64,000 bases of DNA, taken from contig QAYY01000013.1 of assembly GCA_003054665.1 (NCBI GenBank), forward strand, positions 532,238-596,237, written 5' to 3'. The notes under the pieces were generated by a model. The model was not told the DNA's origin, searched no databases, and was given only the letters and a program-made list of their open reading frames with translations. Each line of letters begins with the position of its first letter. Position 1 is the stretch's first letter. The position numbers were made by a program, and so were the translations under genes. Positions 44,515 through 52,731 of the stretch are shown in pieces. This stretch comes from Opitutaceae bacterium EW11 (GTDB lineage: Bacteria; Verrucomicrobiota; Verrucomicrobiia; Opitutales; Opitutaceae).

Positions 44515-46662
44515 CTACGGCACGTGTTCCCACGCGATCACCTGATATCGGCTGGTGGCGGCAGGCTCCCGTTCCAGGCTGCCGTGCGCTTCGGACGGAT
44601 CCCACGTGAGGCGCACTTCCGGTAGCGAAGCGGCATAGGTGCCGTCGTCTTCGTAAAGGCGCGCGCCCCTCGAGCCGTCGCCGTAAACGCGCGCCGTAAG
44701 CGCCCAACTCGCCGGATCCTCCGTGTGCAGCGTCGGCTGAGCCAGAGGAAGAATGGCTCCCGAGCGGACGTACAACGGGATGCGCTCGGGTGCCACGGAA
44801 ACGTCCAGCCTGCGTTTCCCGGCGTGTTTCTCGCCGGTCCAGAAATCGTACCAGTCTCCAATCGGCAGATATACCTGTCTCTGTGTTTCGCGAAAAACCG
44901 GCCTATTGTCGGGCGCCGGGAAGCTTCCGTTAGGCGGGGGCTCGACGATCACCGGTGCGACCAGGACATCGTCGCCCACGAGGTATTGATCGGAGATTTC
45001 GTGCAGTTCCGGATCGTCCGGAAACTCCATCAGCAGGGCGCGGAAGGGAGGAAGCCCGTCGCGCCAGTAACGGACGAAGGCGGCGTGGAGGTAGGGGATG
45101 AAGCGCATCCGCAGCTCGATCGCCGAGCGGCACAACGCTTCGACCTGTTCCCAGTTTTCCACGAAGCTGCCGGCATGGTTGGGATCGCGCCGCACCTGTT
45201 TCCAGGGCGGACTCTTCAAATACCAGGCGTTGACCATCGCGACCGGCGAAAAAACGACAGCCTGGAGCCGGCGCACGAGTTCGTCGGGGCTGGAGGCGTC
45301 GCGGACCTCCGGCGTCCAGAGCAGCCCGGAGAAGCTGCCCTGCGCGATCGCGCTCACGAACTGGCGGTGATCGTAAAGGTCGCTGTAGAGCACATACGGA
45401 TACGGCGCGGCGAGACCGCCCGAGGAACGGACCAATCCGAGCGTCCGCTGGCGGCGTTTTTCGAAGATCTGCTGGAGCGCGTCCTGGTAGCGAAGGCCGA
45501 AGAGCGAATGCATCTGTTCGCCGTCCGCGCCCGACGGAAAGCGCGAGATCTCCGGGAAGGACCAGTTGCCGGTGAAGTCGGAGTTGTCGCACTCGTCGGC
45601 CTTGTAGCCGTCGATCCCGAGCGCGACGTGGGCGCGTTCGTGGTATTCGGCAAACGCGTCCCGCGCCTTCGGGTCGAGGAAGTCGGGCACGAGGCCGTCC
45701 CAGACTTCATGATCTCCCGAGCGGGAGAAGAGCGGCGGGTAGAGCGGCGACGTCGGATGAACGAAGGCCTGCTCCCAGACATTCACGCGGAAGTTTTTCC
45801 GGTGCGCTTCCGCAAGCATGCCGGCCGGGTCGGGGAAGCGTTTGCTCCAGGCATACGAACAGGAATACGAGTGGCTCTGCCAGTGCGGCTCGAGACCGAG
45901 CACGTCGCAGGGGATGCGCCTCGTTCGGAACTCGTCGGCGAGTGCGAGAAGGTCGTCCTGCGAGAAGTTGGTCTCGACGCGGTACCAGAAGCCCAGCCCC
46001 CAGCGCGGAGGGACCACCCCGCCGCCGGAGAAGAGATTGTAGCGTTGCACGGCCTCGCGGAGCGACGGGCCGGCGAAGACGTACACGTCGACGCCGCGCG
46101 CGGGACTCGGAATCTCGATCAGGACCTCGCTGGGTTCCCCAAGGCCGTTTCGCAGGTACGGCGGGACGCCGTTCCAGCCGTCGTTGGTCGCAGGCTGCGG
46201 CGGCTTGTCCTGCGGCGTAGCGGGTCTCCGCATCTTGTTTCCGAGGTAGAAGGTGGCGTAGCGCGCCGTATCCACAAACACGCCATACCCCCGCGTCGTG
46301 ACGTAAAACGGCACGGGTGCGTGGGAGTCGCCCGTATCCATCTCCGGGTCGGCGTTCACGCGCAGACGTTTTTTCGAACCGCGCTGTTGAAACGATTTCA
46401 GCTGCAGCCCGAGCCCGTAAACAAGTTCGTCCGGAGCCAGCGGAAGGCTCAGCAGCACGCCGCGCTCCGAGAGCGTTCCCTGCACGCGGACGGGAGGCTC
46501 CGGCACCGCCGGCAGAGCGGCGAGGGCTTCGGCTCTCGGAGCATGGTGGCGCGTGCGCACCGGAGTGATCGACTCGGGCTGGCCCAGCGTGAGGCGCCAG
46601 ACTCCGGGGAAGATTTCGACCGGCGCGGGTGTATCCGGCGCGTGAGGGGAGGCGGAAGGCAT
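44515..46662 (-). CDS. GH31-family alpha-glycosidase (second paralog)
   Basis: The 715-residue product matches the GH31 at 35550-37742 over its length: YGLGLQLKSFQQRGSKK, GYGVFVDTARYATFYLGNK, PPRWGLGFWYRVET, LGLEPHWQSHSYSCSYAW, the nucleophile region GYKADECDNSDFTGNW and GDWYDFWTGEKHAGKRR. Family role: release of an alpha-linked sugar. Starting at ATG 46662 (MPSASPHAPDTPA) it has no signal peptide, unlike its paralog, so it is probably cytoplasmic; the upstream in-frame start also gives no signal. The pair may split extracellular and intracellular cleavage of the same linkage. Confidence 0.9.
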   Translation of the reverse strand: MPSASPHAPDTPAPVEIFPGVWRLTLGQPESITPVRTRHHAPRAEALAALPAVPEPPVRVQGTLSERGVLLSLPLAPDELVYGLGLQLKSFQQRGSKKRLRVNADPEMDTGDSHAPVPFYVTTRGYGVFVDTARYATFYLGNKMRRPATPQDKPPQPATNDGWNGVPPYLRNGLGEPSEVLIEIPSPARGVDVYVFAGPSLREAVQRYNLFSGGGVVPPRWGLGFWYRVETNFSQDDLLALADEFRTRRIPCDVLGLEPHWQSHSYSCSYAWSKRFPDPAGMLAEAHRKNFRVNVWEQAFVHPTSPLYPPLFSRSGDHEVWDGLVPDFLDPKARDAFAEYHERAHVALGIDGYKADECDNSDFTGNWSFPEISRFPSGADGEQMHSLFGLRYQDALQQIFEKRRQRTLGLVRSSGGLAAPYPYVLYSDLYDHRQFVSAIAQGSFSGLLWTPEVRDASSPDELVRRLQAVVFSPVAMVNAWYLKSPPWKQVRRDPNHAGSFVENWEQVEALCRSAIELRMRFIPYLHAAFVRYWRDGLPPFRALLMEFPDDPELHEISDQYLVGDDVLVAPVIVEPPPNGSFPAPDNRPVFRETQRQVYLPIGDWYDFWTGEKHAGKRRLDVSVAPERIPLYVRSGAILPLAQPTLHTEDPASWALTARVYGDGSRGARLYEDDGTYAASLPEVRLTWDPSEAHGSLEREPAATSRYQVIAWEHVP

Positions 46663-46770
46663 GAGGGCAGGGGCGGGAATGCCAGCGGCGCGCGCCGAAT
46701 GGAACACGGCGGGCCTGGCGTGAACTGAGCAACAAAATCGTCGGCGCACCGCCGAGACGATGCCCCGCGG

Positions 46771-46785
46771 GGTAAACCGTTAACC
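46771..46785. promoter_or_regulatory. LacI-type operator, type B, upstream of second GH31
   Basis: GGTAAACCGTTAACC is a 15-bp palindrome with one mismatched pair, about 109 bp before the GH31 start. It is close to the type B operators at 51.6 and 58.7 kb. Confidence 0.6.
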
Positions 46786-46801
46786 GCCTCTCGGTCGCCG
46801 G

Positions 46802-47842
46802 CTACCGCGGGATCGCAACTTCGCCCGTGGCGACGTCGATGGTCCAGGGCCGCGGTTCCGGCAGCCACATCTTCCCGTCGCCGATCTCCACCGGCATCCA
46901 AAGATAGCGCGAGTCCCACTGCGTCTGCGGCTTCCAGACATCGCCCATGTAGATGACCGTGGTCGTCTTCGAGCCAACGACTTTGACGAGCATGGTGGAC
47001 TGCGAACTCCACGTCTTCGTCTCGGGCGGCGCTACGTCCTTGAACTCCGACCAGGGTCCGTCGAGGGATTTCGCCGTGGCGTATTTGTTCGGATTGGGCG
47101 CCCAGCCGGTGAGAGCCGACCCGAGCGCGTAGTAAAGGCCGTCGTAGTGGACGATCGCGCCGCCCTCGAGCGGCGCCTTCACGAGGCAGACTTGCTGGGC
47201 GACGTCGAGGTAGTCGTCCGACAACGACGCGATAAAAAAGCCCTGCGTCGGACGGCTCTCGAAAATGAGGTACGGTGTGCCGTCGTCGTCGACGAACTGC
47301 CCGATGTCGCGGCTCTCTTTCCCGAGAGGTCGGAAGCTCCTCAGGTACCGGTAATCGCCGTCGACGGTGTCGCAGACCGCGACGCCGACGCGTGCGATGC
47401 TGTAGCGCGACTCGCTGCCGGGGAGGCGCCCGTCGATGTGCATGTACATGACGAACGTCTTCGTCTTCGGGTTGAAAAAGACCTTCGGGCGCTCGAGCAC
47501 CCACTCGGGGCCGAAGTGTTCCGGATCCGCGAGCCGGAGGACCTGGTTTCGAAAGGTCCAATGCGCGAGATCCTTCGAGGAATAACACGCGACGAATCGT
47601 TTATTGGGATCGTTGTCCTTCGAGCGGTCCTCGCCGAACCAGTAATACGTGTCGCCAAGGCGGAGGATTCCGCCGCCGTGCGCCTGGACGTGCTGTCCTC
47701 GGTCATCCGGCCAGAGTGCTTTCGGGTCGATCCGCTCGGGCGCAGCAGCCGCGTTTCCGGAGAAGAGGAGCCAGCCGGCGGCGGCTCCCGCCATGGTCAT
47801 GGCGCGGCGCACGAGGCGAGAAAACGAGGAGGTGGTTTTCAT
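46802..47842 (-). CDS. secreted GH43-family enzyme, galactan 1,3-beta-galactosidase-like
   Basis: The 346-residue product has a signal peptide (MKTTSSFSRLVRRAMTMAGAAAG, cleavage near AAAAPE) and QAHGGGILRLGDTYYWFGED (near 51-70), ERPKVFFNPKTKTFVMYMH (near 117-135) and GQFVDDDGTPYLIFES, a pattern I associate with the GH43 subgroup of exo-beta-1,3-galactanases. Family-level assignment is firm; the galactanase assignment is moderate. It probably trims a galactan side chain outside the cytoplasm. It lies in the minus-strand block 41.9-51.4 kb. Confidence 0.85.
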   Translation of the reverse strand: MKTTSSFSRLVRRAMTMAGAAAGWLLFSGNAAAAPERIDPKALWPDDRGQHVQAHGGGILRLGDTYYWFGEDRSKDNDPNKRFVACYSSKDLAHWTFRNQVLRLADPEHFGPEWVLERPKVFFNPKTKTFVMYMHIDGRLPGSESRYSIARVGVAVCDTVDGDYRYLRSFRPLGKESRDIGQFVDDDGTPYLIFESRPTQGFFIASLSDDYLDVAQQVCLVKAPLEGGAIVHYDGLYYALGSALTGWAPNPNKYATAKSLDGPWSEFKDVAPPETKTWSSQSTMLVKVVGSKTTTVIYMGDVWKPQTQWDSRYLWMPVEIGDGKMWLPEPRPWTIDVATGEVAIPR

Positions 47843-48111
47843 GGAGGCGAAGGATTTTTTGGGTGGCTCTGATGCGAAACGGCCGTCGCCGACCGAACCG
47901 GCCCGACGTGTTTCGGCAACGCAGCGCCGAACGTTTCCACGGGCGCGGCGATGGTTTGCCCGCAACCCGGAAAAGGGAAGCCTCCGTCGTCCGGCGGTTT
48001 TCGTTCGGGCAGTCGCGCGCCGGAGTCTCGAGTCGTTGTGGCGTAGGCTCCGGCAATCCGCTTGAGCCGCTCACGGTGGAACGCAACTGAGCGCGACGGA
48101 ATCATTGCCGT

Positions 48112-50202
48112 TCACGGCCTCGAGACTGGCCCGGACGCGGAAGTCGGCTGCGTCCCGGTCACGCTCACGTGATCGAACACCGCCGAAATCGCGGTGGCGC
48201 TATTCGAGGCGACGGCGAGGCCGACGAGACACGTCGGCGACATCGCAGCCGTGGTGCGGCCGACCGAGTACCACGTGACGCCATCGTCGGACTGGTATGC
48301 GGTGAACGTGTCGCCGAGGCGCTGAAGACGGTACCAGATCGGTCCCTCGGAGATCGCGCTGTACGCGTTGCCGCCGATGAACGTCATCGACGCGCAGCTC
48401 GAAGCGCGGGTGCCGAAGCGGGCCAGACGGAAGCCGACATCGCCGAGGGTTAACGATTGCGTCGCTGCTGCCGGATCGAGGGACTCTCGGAAGAGGATGC
48501 CCATCTTGCCCGAGCTGCCGGCGCCGCTGAAGGTGCCGCCGATCAAGCGGGCCGTGATGGTGGCATCGCCCGAAACGGTGACGAAGGTGTAGCTGAAGCT
48601 GTCGCTTGTGCCCCCGATGTTCGAACCGGCGCCGGAGAGGGAGAAACTCTGATCCGCGACCGCACTGTACGCAGCGGTGCCCGCGACGCCTACCGCGCCG
48701 ATGTCGCGCTGGGTCCAACCGGAGGGCAGCGCGCCTGCGGCTTGAGGGATTGCACTCGCAGCGGCGGAATCCGCGCTGCTGCCGGCCTGGTTCTTCGACG
48801 CCACGGTGTAGAAATAGGTCGTTCCTGCGACGCCGCTCGTATCCGTGTACTGAGGCGCCGTGCCGCGGTAGGTGGACAGCACCGCAAAGGGTCCGCCGGC
48901 GGCGGTGGCACGTTTTACCGTGTATCCGTACGCCCCAGGCACGGGGGCCCAGGTGAGATGGACGCGTCCGAGTCCGGCTTCGGCGACGAGACTCGCGGGG
49001 ACGGCTGGCGCCGCACTCGGCATCGGCGAAGCCGTCGTGTCGAGGGTGTAGGCGAGAGTGCCGTATCCGAAATGGTCGTCGTGGGTGTAGCCCTCGGGCC
49101 GATTGAGCGCGGCCAGTGCCGAGACCGCGGGAGCGCTGAGGCCGCGGCGTACGACGTAATGGTTGTACAGCAACTCCCAGATCGGACGCTGCAGTTGCCC
49201 GCGGCCGGCTCGCGCCGGCCAGTATTGGTTCACGTTGTCGCAGTTATTGTAGATCGAATACGGCACGTCCTCCCAGAGCGCGTAGCGGGCGACGTACTCG
49301 ACGCCGGCGAGCAGCCGGTTGTTGTCGTAGCCGAAGAGGTCCATCCCCTGATTCCAGGCGATCTGGCAGAACGAACCGAGCAGGCCCACGCCGAGGTTGT
49401 TGTGCTCCTGGTCGCGTCCGCTCTCCTGCCATTGACCGAGACCGTACGGATTCTCCAGCCCTCCGGGGTGAAGGAACGCGACGGCTTTCGGGATGCTGCC
49501 GTTGCCGGCGCCGTTCTTGAAGTAGTCGACCGCCTCATCGAACTTGGCCTGGTCGTCGCAGAGCACGCCGATGGACGCAATGGCAACGATGTTCGCGGCG
49601 TCCCAGTTCGCCCAATACGCGGAGATGCAGGCATTGTTGTGCCGGACGAGGAAATCGTGGCAGGCCGGGTAAAGGTACGTCGCCATCATCGCCTTGAACC
49701 GGTCGAAGTCGGCCTGCGCCCAGCGCGTGCCGACGTGGATGCGCAGAATCTCTCCCACAACGGCGAACTGGTACGTGTAGAGGCCGTTGAGGCCCGGCTG
49801 ATCGGTGCCGGAGGGCACCTGGTTCACCGCGGCGGACCAGAGATTGCAGATCCGGATGGCGTTGTCGGTATACGTCGTGTCGCCGCTGATATAGCCGCGA
49901 AGGGCGTTGAGGTACGCGGCCACGGCGTCCGCGGAAGCGCGCTGCCGGCTCGCGCCCATGTTCGCCTGCGGAGCGGGGTTGTAGGTGCTCCGGGCCTTGG
50001 CATCGAGCAGGAGGGCGTTCCAGCTGTCGATCCACGGACGATCGCCTGCGGCAACGTGCGCTTTCATCCGGTCGAGATCCGCCTGTGTGTGCAGTCCTCC
50101 CGGATGAGTGAACGCGGCGAACAACGGCGCGGTGCCCGCGAGGACGAGGAAGAACAGAGCGCGGAAGCGAGCTCGGAATCCGGACTGAGGGAATGCGTGC
50201 AT
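48112..50202 (-). CDS. secreted alginate-lyase-domain protein with FN3 and C-terminal domain
   Basis: The 696-residue product has a signal peptide (FRARFRALFFLVLAGTAPLFA). Residues about 30-350 look like the all-helical alginate lyase/PL-like toroid (YWANWDAANIVAIASIGVL, QESGRDQEHNNLGVGLLG with Glu/His, NNCDNVNQYW). Residues about 375-470 form a fibronectin type III domain (PASLVAEAGLGRVHLTWAPV, YFYTVASKNQAG) and 480-690 a concanavalin/DUF1349-like sandwich (GDATITARLIGGTFSG, MGILFRESLDP, QSDDGVTWYSVGR). It probably cleaves a uronate polymer outside the cell and leaves substrate for the GH88 enzyme encoded 89 bp upstream. Confidence 0.82.
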   Translation of the reverse strand: MHAFPQSGFRARFRALFFLVLAGTAPLFAAFTHPGGLHTQADLDRMKAHVAAGDRPWIDSWNALLLDAKARSTYNPAPQANMGASRQRASADAVAAYLNALRGYISGDTTYTDNAIRICNLWSAAVNQVPSGTDQPGLNGLYTYQFAVVGEILRIHVGTRWAQADFDRFKAMMATYLYPACHDFLVRHNNACISAYWANWDAANIVAIASIGVLCDDQAKFDEAVDYFKNGAGNGSIPKAVAFLHPGGLENPYGLGQWQESGRDQEHNNLGVGLLGSFCQIAWNQGMDLFGYDNNRLLAGVEYVARYALWEDVPYSIYNNCDNVNQYWPARAGRGQLQRPIWELLYNHYVVRRGLSAPAVSALAALNRPEGYTHDDHFGYGTLAYTLDTTASPMPSAAPAVPASLVAEAGLGRVHLTWAPVPGAYGYTVKRATAAGGPFAVLSTYRGTAPQYTDTSGVAGTTYFYTVASKNQAGSSADSAAASAIPQAAGALPSGWTQRDIGAVGVAGTAAYSAVADQSFSLSGAGSNIGGTSDSFSYTFVTVSGDATITARLIGGTFSGAGSSGKMGILFRESLDPAAATQSLTLGDVGFRLARFGTRASSCASMTFIGGNAYSAISEGPIWYRLQRLGDTFTAYQSDDGVTWYSVGRTTAAMSPTCLVGLAVASNSATAISAVFDHVSVTGTQPTSASGPVSRP

Positions 50203-50291
50203 GATTGGATTCAGTTCGGTCCGAACCCGAAGGCGCGGACCAGGGACGAACTGGACACGAACTGCAGAAACGCGGGAGAGCCCCGCGGAAA

Positions 50292-51437
50292 TCACCAGAA
50301 CCGCGGATCGCCGTGCAGGCGGCGAGCGAGCGCTTCCATGAAGAAATAGTCGCCCCAACTTGAATACGCGACGCGCGCCTTGCCCACACCGTCGCCGATC
50401 TGCGCGTGCTTCAGCAATCCCGGGCACTCGAGCCGCTCGTCGAGGTAGTCCGAGGAGCAGAGACGTTCGGTCAACGCGTCCGCCGCCGCGGTTAGGCCGG
50501 TTTCCCCGGGAAGGTATTTCTGAAGTTCGTCGAGGCCGCAGGCCGCGATGGCGGCGGCCGAGGAATCGCGCAGCCTGGGTTCTCCTTCCGGGAGCGAAAA
50601 GTCCCAGACCGGCACGAGTTCCTCGTCGAGCAGGCTGACGAACTTGCGCGCCACACGGAGGGCGGCCTCCCGGTACCTGGCCTCCCGCGTGTAACCGTGC
50701 ATCAGGGCGAAGCCGTAGATGGCCCAACTTGTTCCGCGCGCCCAGCAGGACTCGACCGTGCGGCCGCAGTAGTTGTCCGCGCCGACCGGAGCCCCTGTAC
50801 GCGGATCGAACCGGAAGGAGTGGCAGACGGAGTCGTCAGGCCGGACAAAGTATTCCAGGACCGTGCTCGCGTGCCGGTCGGCGATTTCGCGAAGCCGGAA
50901 ATCCCCGCTCTCCGCCGCCGCCCAGCAGAGAAGCGGGAGATTCATCAGCGAATCGATGATGGCCAGGCCGGCATAGTCGGTCCGGTTCTCGTCCATGCGT
51001 CCCCAGGCACGGAGATATTTTCCTTCCGGCACGAACCGTTTCGCCAATTCGGCCGCGGCGAGCAGGGCCGTCTCCCGGTGTTCGCGGTCGCCGGTCTGTT
51101 TGTAGGCAGCTACCGAGTACAGCGTGTAGAGGAAGCCCAGGTCGTGCATCGTATCCATGCCGTGCCGGACGACCTTCTCGCGATACGGCGCCTTCAGCCG
51201 GTTGCACTGCGCGAGGAACTCGGTGTCGCCGGTGGACCGATACGCCAGGAGGGCCATGCCGGTGAAAAATGACGACGTCCAGTTGCTGATCTCGAAAAAG
51301 CCCTCGTGGAAGCCGAAATAGTCGCCATCCGCGGCGAAAGCGCCCGACTTGGGGGCGTCGGCGAGCCGTCGGATATTTCTCCGGGCCTTCTCGACGCAGA
51401 GGTCATAGGCGCGCGCCAGCAGCGGAGAGCGGCTCAT
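50292..51437 (-). CDS. GH88-family unsaturated uronyl hydrolase (second paralog)
   Basis: The 381-residue product again has the paired Asp of GH88: Asp99 in TMHDLGFLYTLYS and Asp162 in IIDSLMNLPLLCW, plus SCWARGTSWAIYGF and LRDSSAAAIAACGLDEL. It removes unsaturated uronic acids from lyase products. No signal peptide. The ATG at 51437 (MSRSPLLARAYD) is favoured over the ATG at 51488, which lacks a ribosome site. The gene heads a minus-strand run (GH88, lyase, GH43, GH31, hydrolase, propeller) and diverges from the second lacI. Confidence 0.9.
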   Translation of the reverse strand: MSRSPLLARAYDLCVEKARRNIRRLADAPKSGAFAADGDYFGFHEGFFEISNWTSSFFTGMALLAYRSTGDTEFLAQCNRLKAPYREKVVRHGMDTMHDLGFLYTLYSVAAYKQTGDREHRETALLAAAELAKRFVPEGKYLRAWGRMDENRTDYAGLAIIDSLMNLPLLCWAAAESGDFRLREIADRHASTVLEYFVRPDDSVCHSFRFDPRTGAPVGADNYCGRTVESCWARGTSWAIYGFALMHGYTREARYREAALRVARKFVSLLDEELVPVWDFSLPEGEPRLRDSSAAAIAACGLDELQKYLPGETGLTAAADALTERLCSSDYLDERLECPGLLKHAQIGDGVGKARVAYSSWGDYFFMEALARRLHGDPRFW

Positions 51438-51595
51438 TTTCGCCTGGGAGTTCGGGGCGGATCCTCGTGGAAGGACGGGGAAGCTCATGGTTGGGGGACT
51501 GGCTGGACCTGACGTCCGCGCCGCATTTGCCGCGCCTGCGGCATGCGAGCCCGGGCAGCTTGTTCGCCGCGAAAGCGCGACTCGACTTGTTCACC

Positions 51596-51610
51596 GGTTA
51601 TCAGTTAACT
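51596..51610. promoter_or_regulatory. LacI-type operator, type B, lacI-2/GH88 promoter
   Basis: GGTTATCAGTTAACT keeps five of seven pairs of the type B palindrome. It ends 6 bp before the start codon of the second lacI and lies 159 bp before the divergent GH88 start. Confidence 0.55.
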
Positions 51611-51616
51611 CCCAGG

Positions 51617-52687
51617 ATGCCCCAAGCCCCCGATCCAGCGCCCCGGCCCAACGTCCGCATGATCGCGGAGCGCGCCGGGGTCAGCACCGCCACGGTGTCG
51701 CTCGCATTGCGCCGGCATCCGCGCATCTCCGCGGATACGCGAAAGCGGGTCGTCAAGGCGGCGGAGGAACTCGGCTATCGCCCCGATCCGCAGGTGGCGA
51801 AACTGATGCACCACCTGCGCGCGCGCCGGCCGCAGGGATTTCAATCCACGCTCGCGGCGCTCACCACCATCCCCGCGGAGCGCGAGCTTCCCTACATCCG
51901 GCGTCTCCTGCGCAGCGCGACCGAACGGGCCCAGGCTCTCGGCTACGCGATGACGCCGCTCAGGCTGGAGGAGGGAGCGGGGCGGCGCGCCGACATCGAG
52001 CGCATGCTCAAGGCCCGCGGCGTCGAAGGGCTCCTGCTGCTGCCGATGGCCGCGCCGGCCGAATTCAAGGAGCTGCTCGACTGGCGGAAATTCGCCGTGG
52101 TGACGGCGACCAACGCGGTGCTTGCCCCCGAGTTCCACCGCGTGGTTCCTCACCAGTTCAGCAACATGCTCACGATCTGCGAGCAGTTGACGACGCGCGG
52201 CTACCGCCGGATCGGACTCGTGCTGAATTCACGCCAGGACCTGACCGTCGGCCACGGATTCTCCGCTGCGGTGGTGTGGCAAAACGTCCTCGGCGGCGCG
52301 GAGTCCGTCATGCCGTTTGTCTTCGAAGGCGAGGGCCGCACCGAGTTGAAGAAGTGGTTCGAGCGCGAGAAGCCCGACGCGATCATCGCTTCCGGCGAAC
52401 TCGAGGCGAAGGACATCGCCCGCGAACTCGACCTGCGCGTGCCGGGGAAAATCGGCTTCGCCGTCGCGAATCGTTCGGGCGCCTCCGTCTTCGCCGGCAT
52501 TGAAGAAAGACCGGAGGAGATCGGCAGCGCCTCGATCCGGTTGCTGGCGAGTCTCGTGCAGCACGGGGAAAAAGGCATTCCCGAGGTGCCCACCGTCACG
52601 ATGGTCAAGGGGGTATGGATGGACGGGAAATCGGTCCGCGAGCCCCGCCGTGGGGTCGTCACTTCCACCGAACACGAGGCATTCTGA
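51617..52687 (+). CDS. LacI-family transcription regulator 2
   Basis: The 356-residue product has the LacI helix-turn-helix NVRMIAERAGVSTATVSLAL (about 12-31), YRPDPQVAKLMHHLR, then a sugar-binding domain (ARGVEGLLLLPMAAPAEF, YRRIGLVLNSRQD, KPDAIIASGE, GKIGFAVANRSG). It is a paralog of the regulator at 37862-38932 with the same length and many shared segments, but with a different recognition helix and an adjacent type B operator. An inducing sugar from the polymer is expected. The ATG at 51617 is used; in-frame extension upstream overlaps the promoter region. Confidence 0.93.
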   Translation: MPQAPDPAPRPNVRMIAERAGVSTATVSLALRRHPRISADTRKRVVKAAEELGYRPDPQVAKLMHHLRARRPQGFQSTLAALTTIPAERELPYIRRLLRSATERAQALGYAMTPLRLEEGAGRRADIERMLKARGVEGLLLLPMAAPAEFKELLDWRKFAVVTATNAVLAPEFHRVVPHQFSNMLTICEQLTTRGYRRIGLVLNSRQDLTVGHGFSAAVVWQNVLGGAESVMPFVFEGEGRTELKKWFEREKPDAIIASGELEAKDIARELDLRVPGKIGFAVANRSGASVFAGIEERPEEIGSASIRLLASLVQHGEKGIPEVPTVTMVKGVWMDGKSVREPRRGVVTSTEHEAF

Positions 52688-52731
52688 CCGTCGAGCGCAG
52701 GCGTTCCGACGCAGCCGGTTTTCTCGCGCGG

